A DNA stretch of 64,000 bases from Tieghemiomyces parasiticus (taxonomy: Eukaryota > Kickxellomycota > Dimargaritomycetes > Dimargaritales > Dimargaritaceae). The notes below the pieces were generated by a model. That model ran no database searches, was not told the origin of the DNA, and worked only from the letters and a program-made list of their open reading frames with translations. Positions 12,090-21,078 of the stretch are shown here, one piece after another; the first letter of the stretch is position 1, and each line of letters opens with the position of its first letter. The stretch covers positions 1-64,000 of the forward strand of contig JANBPT010000069.1 in assembly GCA_027575765.1 (NCBI GenBank), given 5' to 3'. The translations under genes were made by a program, and so were the position numbers.

Positions 12090-14215
12090 ATGGACTTTTT
12101 TAAGGCCCTGGGCTCAGGGATCAAGTTCGACCGCAAGAAGTTCCAGCGCGACATTCAGCTCTTTGAGGTAAGATTACCCCACCATGCCTACAACGAAATG
12201 ACGGGCTATCAGCCATCGAGGCTCATCCAGAGGGCCTTGGGGACTGAAGAGACGATGCGCTATGAGCGATTTTTCCCCCCAGAGTTGGAGGTCATGGAGA
12301 AAACCAAGATGTATCCTAATTAACAGCTGTATTATATCATCCTCGGACTATGCCATTTGCCCGACCAAGAAACCCACCGGCGGCCCTGTCAGTCTCAACG
12401 CCGGGGCTAACTGCGAGCCAGGGGCCGAGCTAGACTTCTTCGCTGAGGCCAAGCCAGTCGCTAAGGCTAATCCGGCGGAAGAAACCAACGACGGTGGCGA
12501 TGCCGCCAAGGCGGAGGAAGAGGAGGCCGATGCCCTCGAACCGTTCCATGGCCCCTCGGAGATCCAAGCCTTTCGTGACCGGCACCGAATCGCCTACTAC
12601 GGTGAGCCGTCCGTGGAGCCCGTGCGCAGCTTTGCGATGCTATTCGAGCGATTCACCTTCAAGGCCGCCGTCCGGCGTAATTTCGACCGACTCAAGTTTA
12701 CGAAACCCACACCGATCCAATTGCAAGCCCTGCCGTTGGCGCTGGCCCAGCAGGACTTTGTAGCGTGCGCGCCCACCGGGTCCGGTAAGACTCTAGCGTA
12801 CGTCCTGCCAATGTTACATATTTTGTCGGAGCCCCAACGGGTCGGCTACCGCGCGTGTATTGTAACGCCCACGCGGGAACTGGCGACGCAAGTGTACGAA
12901 CTCCTAAAGGTACTATCCCAGGGCACCAAGTTTCGGATAAACCACCTCGTCAAGGCCCGACCGACCCAGGAGGGCAAGGAGACGGATCAGGTCAAGAAGT
13001 ACGACATCCTCATATCTACCCCACTGCGACTCATGTACGAGATTGAGCATGACCTAATCGATCTGAGCCAGGTCCAGTACTTGGTGCTCGACGAGGCGGA
13101 CCAGCTGCTCGAGCTAGGGTACCTCCAACAGGTGGACACCATCCTCGCGGCCTGCACGCACAGCGGGCTTCGCAAGCAGCTCTTCAGCGCCACCATTCCG
13201 CCGGAAATTGAGGACCTGGCACAGTCCATCATGCGCGACCCGGTCCGCCTCTTCATTGGATTCCGTAACGCGGCCACCGAGGACGTGGAGCAGCGGCTGG
13301 TGTTCGTTGGTCAGGAGGCTGGTAAGATGGTGGAGATTCGTAATATGGTGCAGCGCGGGTTCGCCCCACCCGTCCTAATCTTTGTACAGTCCATCGACCG
13401 CGCCAAGGAACTGTTCCACGAGCTGGTGTATGACGGTCTCAATGTGGATGTGATCCATTCCCAACGGACCAAGGCCCAGCGAGACAACGTGATTGCCAAC
13501 TTTCGTGCCGGCCGTATCTGGGTACTTATCGCCACCGAGCTCATGTCGCGTGGTATCGATTTCAAAGGGGTCAATTTGGTCATCAACTACGATTTCCCGC
13601 AGACCGTGCAGAGCTACATCCACCGCGTGGGCCGTACAGGCCGTGCCGGGCGGAAGGGTATCGCCGTCACCTATTTTACCCGCGAAGATGCGCCCTATCT
13701 GCGCAGCGTCGTAAACGTCATCCGCGACTCCGGCGGCGAGGTGCCTGAGTGGATGCTTGAACTCAAACCGGCCACCGAGGAGAAGTCCAAGCTGCTTAAG
13801 ATCCGACCGCCCCCTCGCCAGCCCATCATTACAAAACCCAGCGCGGTCAAGTGGAAGATGGCCCAGTTGAAGTAAGTTGACCGATTGACATTATAGGGTG
13901 TGCGATTCATGGTCGTAGCGGGTAGGGTATTGAATGATAGTGTCGTGTACCCCTGCAGGAACCCCTATGTTGACCTGCGTCGTAGCCCACCATGACTTCG
14001 AGTGATTTTTTTTAGTCGTTCAGGTACTAACCCCCCCTCCCTATCATTTATCGCTTCGTTACGTATTACTGATCTGTACCAGGCGGTCATCAAAGAAGAG
14101 CGGGAAGGGAAAACCGTCAAGCGGAGGACCAGGCGGTGCGGCAGGAAAGCGGAAGGCGGACGATTCCGAAAAGGTCAAGAAAAGGCCGCGGAAGTCCCCG
14201 CCGGGTGATGAGTAG
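12090..14215 (+). CDS. ROK1: DEAD-box RNA helicase ROK1/DDX52
   Basis: ATP-dependent RNA helicase of the nucleolus, needed for 18S rRNA processing in the small-subunit processome. Exon 1 (12090-12167) encodes MDFFKALGSGIKFDRKKFQRD, the family N-terminus, and ends at GAG/GTAAGA. Exon 2 runs from about 12370 to 13871 and exon 3 from 14083 to 14215; the last intron (AA/GTAAGT to CCAG) keeps frame and adds a Lys-rich tail ending PPGDE. Motifs in order: Q motif (FTKPTPIQLQALPL), motif I (APTGSGKT), PTREL, DEAD (LDEADQLL), SAT (FSATIP), ARGID-like SRGIDFKGVN and HRVGRTGRAG. LDFFAEAKP near the N-terminus matches the LDFF element of DDX52. The start of exon 2 is uncertain: staying in frame needs an AAG acceptor at 12369, because the nearer TAACAG gives a shift. 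Confidence 0.9.
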
Positions 14216-15022
14216 GAATTTGAGCCAGCAGTCCCTCTTGTGTGGGAGGCTAAATTGTTAACGTTCCTCATATTAAATTTTTACAATTTGCCTTCGTTGG
14301 CCTCGGTTGCGCTTTGGTTTCCTTTTTTTATTCAAGTTTGGTCCCTGGCTGCAACAGTCAACCCGTTGGCAATCCAGCTGACGAAATAATGGCACATATT
14401 CACTATGGCATAGCTAAGGTCAGGGTCGAGCAGTGCCCTTTCACCGCCACTGATTACACCGGCCTCTTTGGCTGATAGCAGTGTATTCCGGATTATGACG
14501 CAGACACCCGTGACTCAAGCCGATGCACAACGTGTACTCGGCGGTGGATGTATTTGCCTGATCTGATCTGACAATGTACGACTCCCCGAGGGACCATTGA
14601 CTCCCAAGCAGCTCTTAGTAAATGCGGTACCCTAAGGTAGTACACGTTGGGGAGGGGCGACTTAATAGATAGCTGTCAATACGCTGCCTGGCATTCTCTT
14701 GCCGGATGCACTGTCGAACGAGTCACGGCCGACCAGCCATCCAAATCTATGTTTCCCTATCCACTGTTATGCAACCGGCTGACCCGCATTTATAGCAAGT
14801 TTAATGACCTCCAGTGTTGTTCAGTCTGGGGTTATTAGACGTCACCCAACTCCTCTCCCGTGACTAACACCCGGCTTTCCCATCGTTTGCTCTCTCTCTG
14901 AGCTTCTGCTGTCTATTTTCCCTTGTGCTCAAGGACGTACCCACTGTACAAGGCACGATTGCTGCCCGCCCTCTATCTTGCTAGCCTATGACCAACACCG
15001 TCCCTCTCTCGCTACGTTCAGT
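14216..15022. other. Intergenic region between ROK1 and the F-box-like gene
   Basis: An 807-bp gap with no convincing frame. ATTAAATTT shortly after the ROK1 stop may act in 3'-end formation. The last 150 bp before 15023 are pyrimidine-rich (TCTCTC and CCCTT runs), as expected for a fungal core promoter or leader. Confidence 0.4.
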
Positions 15023-16439
15023 ATGAGGCTAGTAGCTATTATGTTCTATCTCTCTGGCGCTTCCGCCGTTCTAGCAACACCTACTTTGCGGCGACTCCGC
15101 TCTGAGGAAGTGTTGGACGACGAAATACGCGTCGAACACTTCCAGCGTGCGAAACGGGAGCGCTCTACTTTGTATGGCAGCCCGACCCCCGAGGCCGACA
15201 GCGAGGTTAAGGCTGCCGTAGAACCTACGGCGGATAATCGACAGATCCTCACCTCCGCTTGTCACTGGCACCGCCTTCCCCTGGAGCTAATTGGCCTTAC
15301 GATGCAGTACGCCGATATTAGGAGTGCCTATGACCTCGGTAGAACTTGCCGGCGGAGCTATAAAGAATTTCAGCGCCTGCGTACCTTACCTATTGCCGTA
15401 AGTTGGTCCCGATGCTCACCTTGAACTGACTCGACCGTGGATAGCCCATGAGATGCTCGAGCGACTAGGCAATACTAACTTGCATCGCCCCGCGTATCCC
15501 ACTGCACAAATTACTATTAACACCCCCATGACGTTTCCCATGAAGACTAAAGAGATGAAATTGTATAAAATCCACCGTGTGTTGCACCCCATGGAATCCC
15601 CTACAGCTAATTGGGATGTGGCCGCTGTCGAGTCACTATACAGGACCGTAGCCCCGGCCATGCGGGCCGCCATAGGTCTACGTCTAGAGCGGGCCCTGGA
15701 CTTTGTCGAGGACCTAAGTATCGATGATCCCGAGACGGCTTCCCTCAACCAGGACATTCGTGAGTCCGCGCTGGTCCTGCGAGCCATCTCCAACCACTAC
15801 CAGGTTGTTGACGTCACGATCCTCACCGCTGCAGAACGTACTCAACAGTTCGCTTACTACCAGGCTATTGTCTATGACGAACCTTCTCTTCTACGCACAG
15901 CACTGGTTGTTTTCCAGAATCTGCTCTCTACGGAACATCTGGCCGCCGTCATCAAGAACGACCCCGCCTATCCAGTCGAGCGGTGGCGACGGGAACCCGA
16001 TCTCCAGTTCATGTACACAGATTTCTTTGAGGAGTTTGTCGAAGATTGGTTTATTCCCTGGTCAGTTCTTACCCTGGGCATGGCCCAAAAATTTGACGAG
16101 CTGGCCCGGTTCCGGTCGTTGGTGGAAGCCTTATTTCCCCGGGTTACGGAGGTGACGCGCTCTCTGGCCTGCCTCATGGCTTTTGAATTCAGCACTGATG
16201 CAAATGACGTGGCTCGGGTCCCATTGACCCGCATTGTTAATGTGGAGGAATTGGAGAGCTTTGCTCAAGAATTTCATTACCAGCGGGCTGCTGCTCGCCT
16301 ACGCGAGATTCTACTGGCCATCAATCCAATGTTTGAGACCACTGGACACTGGGCTTCCCTCTATGACGAACGATTTTTCGAGCTCACTCTAGAGGGTAAC
16401 CTCAAAGTGCGATTTTATCAGGAAAAGACGGCTGAATAA
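15023..16439 (+). CDS. Unrecognised protein with signal peptide and F-box-like motif
   Basis: Exons 15023-15397 and 15453-16439 give about 453 residues. The first in-frame ATG (15023) begins MRLVAIMFYLSGASAVLA, which reads as a secretory signal peptide. At about residues 90-120 is HRLPLELIGLTMQYADIR followed by a TCRRSY element, matching the LPxEL...D...CR pattern of F-boxes. The rest is largely helical in character, with no family I recognise. The donor is GCC/GTAAGT. In-frame joining needs a TGAG acceptor at 15452, since the nearer GATAG at 15444 shifts the frame. F-box proteins normally work inside the cell in SCF ubiquitin ligases, so a signal peptide is odd: the N-terminus may instead be a membrane anchor, or the F-box resemblance may be chance. 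Intracellular function, secretion and pseudogene status cannot be separated here. Confidence 0.6.
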
Positions 16440-16763
16440 CCAATTGCCCGTTGTTAGTCATGATTAAGCCCCCTCGTGACTTCAATGGCAGATGAGGAGG
16501 GAGCCCGATACTACAAAATACCACCATGAGATGCTGCCTACTAATAAATCAACCAATCACTACCACATAAAGGCAATAGAGTGATTTGCAAATACTCGGC
16601 TGTGCAGGCTTTGCCTAGTTAAATTACGACCTACACCACTTAGCCATTACATAACGATATGGTATATAATGTAAGAAAGCACAAAGTACAGGTTGGCTGC
16701 ATGTTTAAACGGTCTTTGGTATTACCTTAATGTTGAATAAATAGAATAGTCGTCACCACCAAT
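16440..16763. other. AT-rich gap before the LTR pair
   Basis: 324 bp of AT-rich DNA with no frame or repeat that I recognise. Confidence 0.5.
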
Positions 16764-17090
16764 TGTTGTGCCTTGTTAATTAACGAAATCGAGTTCGAAT
16801 AGTAAAGGGTTATAAAAGGGTGCGTTTTTACAAGAAAGAGGTGTCAATTTAGTACTAGGCGCGACAGGAAAAACACATATACTTTAAAATAGACTACTGT
16901 TGGATGGTGGAGCCTGCTATCAATGGGATCGTCGTCATGATACAATATCAGCAGCAGCTAGGGCAAGTGGGCTAAAAGAATACCGTTCTGGAGGCCACAT
17001 CTGGTGGCCACAAGAGCTAACGGAATATCTGAACCGAATGAGCCGGACTCAGGTACCCGGCTAATAGGGTATTAGCTCTGGCGCACACCG
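16764..17090 (+). mobile_element. Solo LTR, family B (copy 1)
   Basis: About 327 bp, collinear with 53749-54076 (both start TGTTGTGCCTTGTTAATTAA and share long blocks such as AGACTACTGTTGGATGGTGG). The start TGTTGTGCC and the end GGCGCACACCG (GGCGTACAACA in copy 2) are near-inverted, as in LTRs. A TATAAAAG lies about 50 bp inside the start. CAAT precedes and follows it, possibly a worn target duplication. It ends 6 bp before LTR family A, upstream of tRNA-Ser. No internal retrotransposon coding region is present. Confidence 0.75.
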
Positions 17091-17096
17091 CAATCA

Positions 17097-17572
17097 TGTA
17101 AAGCGGACCGGTATCTGGAAGCCGGTCCCGCCTTCAAAAGAACCGCCGGGTCGAAGTGGAGAATTCACGAATGTACAGTCGGACCAGCGCTGTCCGAATC
17201 TGTAACGCAAAGTTCGGTAGGTTAACTATTGACGGAGAAAACCTCAAGTGAAATCTATGAACGTTTACCAACAAGCGAGCTTAAGGGAATATTGGTAATA
17301 GGCTTTACTAGCGAAATAGTGCCAACGGATGGCACTATGGGATAGAAACGGGGGATTAAGCTGCCGGGCCCTGTGTTGCATAATTGGGCCCGACTTATAT
17401 ACTATAACTATAATGGATGATCTAAGCTAATTGGTGGAGGGCCTGGCTGGTCCTCCGTCTCTTCCGGGCCTCTCCCCAAGGTCGCCCGGTCTCTTTCCTT
17501 CTTTTTCTTTTAACGGTTGTATAGGCGCGGCCTATTACAGTTCCTCAAAGCTAGAAGCCGTGCTCGGCTTCA
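17097..17572 (+). mobile_element. Solo LTR, family A (copy 1)
   Basis: About 476 bp, from TGTAAAGCGG to GGCTTCA, with the same sequence family at 53264-53740. The six bases CAATCA occur directly before (17091-17096) and directly after (17573-17578), an exact target-site duplication. The element carries several perfect hairpins, including AGTGCCA/TGGCACT, and a TATATA near 17397 as a likely promoter. It ends 12 bp upstream of the mature tRNA-Ser gene. Integration next to a Pol III start is typical of Ty3- or Ty1-like elements; the superfamily cannot be told without the internal region. Confidence 0.85.
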
Positions 17573-17584
17573 CAATCATCAGAG

Positions 17585-17666
17585 GTCACTTTGGCGGAGT
17601 GGTTAACGCGCTGGCCTGCTAAGCCAGTTCCCTTTGGGAGCGCAGGTTCGAATCCTGCAGGTGACG
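17585..17666 (+). tRNA. tRNA-Ser (GCT)
   Basis: 82 nt with a long variable arm, as in serine tRNAs. The acceptor arm pairs GTCACTT with AGGTGAC, discriminator G. The anticodon loop CTGCTAA gives anticodon GCT (codons AGC/AGT). The T-arm has GGTTCGAATCC. No intron. A family-A LTR lies just upstream. Confidence 0.95.
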
Positions 17667-19792
17667 GATACTATTTTTGTTTTGTATAATCCGTGTACGA
17701 CAGGGGCAAGGACTGTCCCTCGCCCAATTGAGGCTAGAATAGGCCTTAGCTATCCGATGCTCGCTCTAAGATTGACTGGTTAGTAAAGGAAGCTTTTCCC
17801 CATACCACGCCTTATAAAGTTGGCTCAATGTACCAGTTCAACTAATCTGGTGTGGGCCAAACCTTGATTAACGCTGCCGATCATTCTTACCACCAGTCTG
17901 GGATCACATTGGATGGCAGTGGTACAGAGGGTGGCCAGCTGGCTCTGGATTTTTTACCTTTGTGTTTGGGATGGATGGGGAGCAGGGCGAGTATACACGA
18001 TACGGTCCACAATCTCCCACCCAAGGCTCAGCAACGGGCTTGTCATCCCGCAAACTGTGGCTAATGGATCGCCCACCCTTGTCACACTGGATTGGCCCAA
18101 TTACCAGGCCCACTTGGCTCTGCCTACCGCCGGATGATATCGTTCCTCGAAGCGAGTGCCGATCTTCCCCATTCCGACAACCTCTCCAACGGATACGCGG
18201 CTCGATATGGTCAAGGAGGAGGACAAGATAGGGGAAACGCCATTCTCTACAGAGCGGCACGGTGTTGGATGACGGGCCGATGTGCCCGGCTGGCAAATGA
18301 CTTAAAAGGAAAACGAATGGATGTGCAGCAGCGTGCGGTCCATCCTACCAGTCGTCCTCGGTAGGCCAAGCAGGGGGCCCGATGGGAGGTGCAGAGCAAG
18401 CGTGGTGTGAAAAAGTGTAGACGGTGGGTGCCCTATTAGGGCCTTGCCAGCGGACAAGGCAGCGCTGGGCGTGTCCGTTGACCATAGAGGGTCGTAGTTT
18501 GAATTCCCGGCCAGACCCCAACCCGTCACCCTCTCCTCCTCGTCGTTACACCTTGGCCCCCGTGATAATGCTTTCGCTACGAAACACGAAGCAATAGGCT
18601 TGCTGCGCTGTGCCCGTCTGCTTAATGCGGCCATCCTGCTGGGGCTTAATCGGCGCCAGGCCCCAGCTTGCGCGGGGCGCGCTGAGAGCCACCAACAACG
18701 TAGTTGAGCAGATGCAAGGGCAGTGGACTGGTACTGGAGATAAAGGGACTAAAGTGGCAATGGGGAGGGGAGGGGAGCGGTAGGCAGATCGATGAATATC
18801 ATCTCCATCCTGTCCTTTGTGTTGGCAGGTCCTGCCACCAGTGGGCGTCCGGGCCACTGGGTGCAGTCAGCGCTCCGTACGCTGATGATGACCAGGGTGA
18901 GTAAGTGGGCGCTAGGGCAGCGGTGAGCTGATGTGCAGGCCACAGTCGGGATTCCGAATCACCCTGGTCCTCTGGACCACCTCACGCCCCCTCCTCCAAT
19001 CCTTCTGTGTCGTACCAAGGGCGCCTCCCCCCTTCCTCCCTTCTCCCTTGTCGGTCGCCGCGACGCCCCTCCCTCCCCACACTCCCCCACCTCCAGTAAT
19101 TATAAATGTCCGATTCCCCGCAACCAGGCAGCCCGGACTGTCCCCCCCACTACTTTTGATTGTCAGCCATCTTAGACACTTTTTGTATTTTGAGTGTCCT
19201 CCTTAATCCCTACGACTACTTTACGTTGCGTCCCACGGCCTTCACACTGCGCCCACCTTTTCTTCCTCAGGTTGGTAAAAGCCATCCACTCCGCACTCGC
19301 CCCCTGGACCCTCTGTGCCTGGTGCACTCTGCTTTCGTTGACCTGCCTGTAACGCCTGTACCTTGCCGAGCCTCTGCCTGCCATCGCTGCTGCACGTTTC
19401 CTCCCGCATTAGTGAGCCCCTCAACCACCCCCTCGCTCTGATTCTGTAAGGGCTACGTTCAGTTGTTTCCCCCCTACCTCACACGTAATTACGGTGCCCC
19501 TGGTAGCCAGCCTTGTTGATCCTGTTAGCTCAGGTATCAACCTTTGTCCCCTGCTATTTACTCCTTTAGGGGTCACTATCTTCGTGTCTTGCCGAAGGTC
19601 CGCCACCTGCTTCCCTAACCTTTTAGCCGTTTATTTACTACTTTCATAGCTCTCTCTTGCCAACTTTCGACACGTTTTGCTAGGTCGCGGTCCCCGACTG
19701 GTTCGCCCGTACTACTCACGCACAGTTACTCGTTCTCTTCACGCCACCGCTGGTACCACCGCACGTACAATTATTTATTTATATTTACAACC
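17667..19792. other. Long intergenic region upstream of the GH17 gene
   Basis: 2.1 kb without a firm gene. A frame at about 18546-18687 (minus) looks like a terminal exon: it follows a CTCAG acceptor and reads through DGRIKQTGTAQQAYCFVFR to a TAA. I could not find the rest of such a gene. From 18960 to 19790 the plus strand is strongly pyrimidine-rich (CCCTCC and CTCCC runs), as is common in promoters and leaders of highly expressed fungal genes, and it leads into the GH17 start. Confidence 0.4.
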
Positions 19793-20713
19793 ATGAAGGT
19801 CTTCGCCGTCCTCATCGCCTCCCTGCTCCCGCTGGCCCTGGCCGGTCCCGCCGTACTCAAGACCAGCGCCCTAGCCCCTGCTGTTTTCAATGGTGTCACC
19901 TACACCCCTGTGAGCTCCTTCCCGGCCAACGTGCAGGAGGACCAAAAGGCCGCCATCGTCGCGGCCGATATGTCCATCGTGAACTTGTCTGTCAACTACC
20001 TCCGCCTCTACTCCACGGACGGTAACTGCGCCGGTTACGCCCTGGATGCCCTGGCCACTCTGAAGTCCAACGTCAAGGTCCACATTGGCCTCTGGGTGGC
20101 GGACGGTGAGAGCCGCTATCAACAGGAGCTCACTACCGCCGTGGCTCTCATTAAGAAGTATCCCGGTCGTGTGGCCAGCCTATCCGTCGGTAACGAGGCC
20201 ATCTTCCACACCCACCTGCCCATCGGGACCCTGGTTGGTTACATCAACGCTCTTAAGGCCAACCCTGCCGTGAAGGCCGCCAATATCCCCGTGGGTACCT
20301 TCGACATTACCCCGTCGTTTGTTTCGAACCCCTCGCTCGTCGCTGCCGTGGACTTCATCGGTATCAACATCCAGCCCGACTACAGCAATGTCCCCGCTGG
20401 CTCTCCTGGGTCCGCCTACGCCGAGAACTTTGTATCCCAATTCCAAGCCTTCCAGAAGGAACCCGTCATTGCCGAGGCCAAGAAGCCCATCATTGTGGGC
20501 GAAGTTGGCCACGCCACCAATGACCTCAACGCCTTCACCAACTTTTTCCAGTCCACCGTTTGCCTCGCCGCCAAGCACAACATCAACTACAACTACTTTG
20601 AGTTCCGCAACGCCATGTGGAAGTCCGTTGTCGACGATAAGGCCAATGTGCAGACCTTCGGTATTCTTACCCCCGATACGGTATCCAAGGTCCGTGCCGC
20701 CATCGTTTGCTAA
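19793..20713 (+). CDS. Secreted GH17 glucan 1,3-beta-glucosidase-like enzyme
   Basis: 306 residues in one exon. The first 17 residues (MKVFAVLIASLLPLALA) are a signal peptide, so the enzyme is exported to the wall or medium. Family 17 features follow in order: FNGVTYTPV, LRLYSTDGNC, VHIGLWV, SVGNEAIF with the acid/base Glu135, FIGINIQPDY, VGEVGHA with the nucleophile Glu237, and FEFRNAMWK near the end. Family members hydrolyse or transglycosylate beta-1,3-glucan in fungal walls. There is no GPI signal, Ser/Thr-rich tail or carbohydrate-binding domain. Length is normal for a catalytic domain alone. The ATG context is good (ACAACCATGAAG) and codons are strongly C-ending, suggesting high expression. 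Confidence 0.93.
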   Translation: MKVFAVLIASLLPLALAGPAVLKTSALAPAVFNGVTYTPVSSFPANVQEDQKAAIVAADMSIVNLSVNYLRLYSTDGNCAGYALDALATLKSNVKVHIGLWVADGESRYQQELTTAVALIKKYPGRVASLSVGNEAIFHTHLPIGTLVGYINALKANPAVKAANIPVGTFDITPSFVSNPSLVAAVDFIGINIQPDYSNVPAGSPGSAYAENFVSQFQAFQKEPVIAEAKKPIIVGEVGHATNDLNAFTNFFQSTVCLAAKHNINYNYFEFRNAMWKSVVDDKANVQTFGILTPDTVSKVRAAIVC

Positions 20714-20843
20714 CCTTCCCAGGCCCACCTGGTACGCAACCTGACGCTTTTCATTCGATCTACCACATCATTCGCGCCCATCCTATACTAGTCCCCCCAT
20801 CCTCGCTTCTATTTTCTACCAACCGTATCCCACCTAGTACCTT

Positions 20844-20849
20844 AATAAA
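20844..20849 (+). terminator. Poly(A) signal of the GH17 gene
   Basis: AATAAA about 130 bp after the GH17 stop, on the coding strand, in a pyrimidine-rich 3' untranslated region. Confidence 0.6.
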
Positions 20850-21078
20850 ACCGGCCCTGCCCACTTAAAGTGCGCAGTTTTTCGTATCTGTCGAGATTTT
20901 TTTACGATCAAACTCACCAGACTTCCTTGGGATCTCATTGGCACGCTATTGGCGACTCACGTCCCCTCAACCCATTTATCATTACTTAAAGTGGTAGAGT
21001 TAAAATATGGCATTTGGAGATGTCTAGCGCACTAGCCAGCATCAGCAACGGCTGCAGGTGGAGAGCAGCGGGTGCTAA
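20850..21078. other. Gap between convergent GH17 and TERT genes
   Basis: Together with the GH17 3' UTR it forms a short space between two convergent genes. No frame or RNA gene is visible. Confidence 0.5.

Noticed and set aside
16764..17572. LTR pair read as one retrotransposon with its internal region
   Set aside because: The order of blocks is swapped at the second locus, block A has its own exact target duplication, and no gag/pol frame is present.
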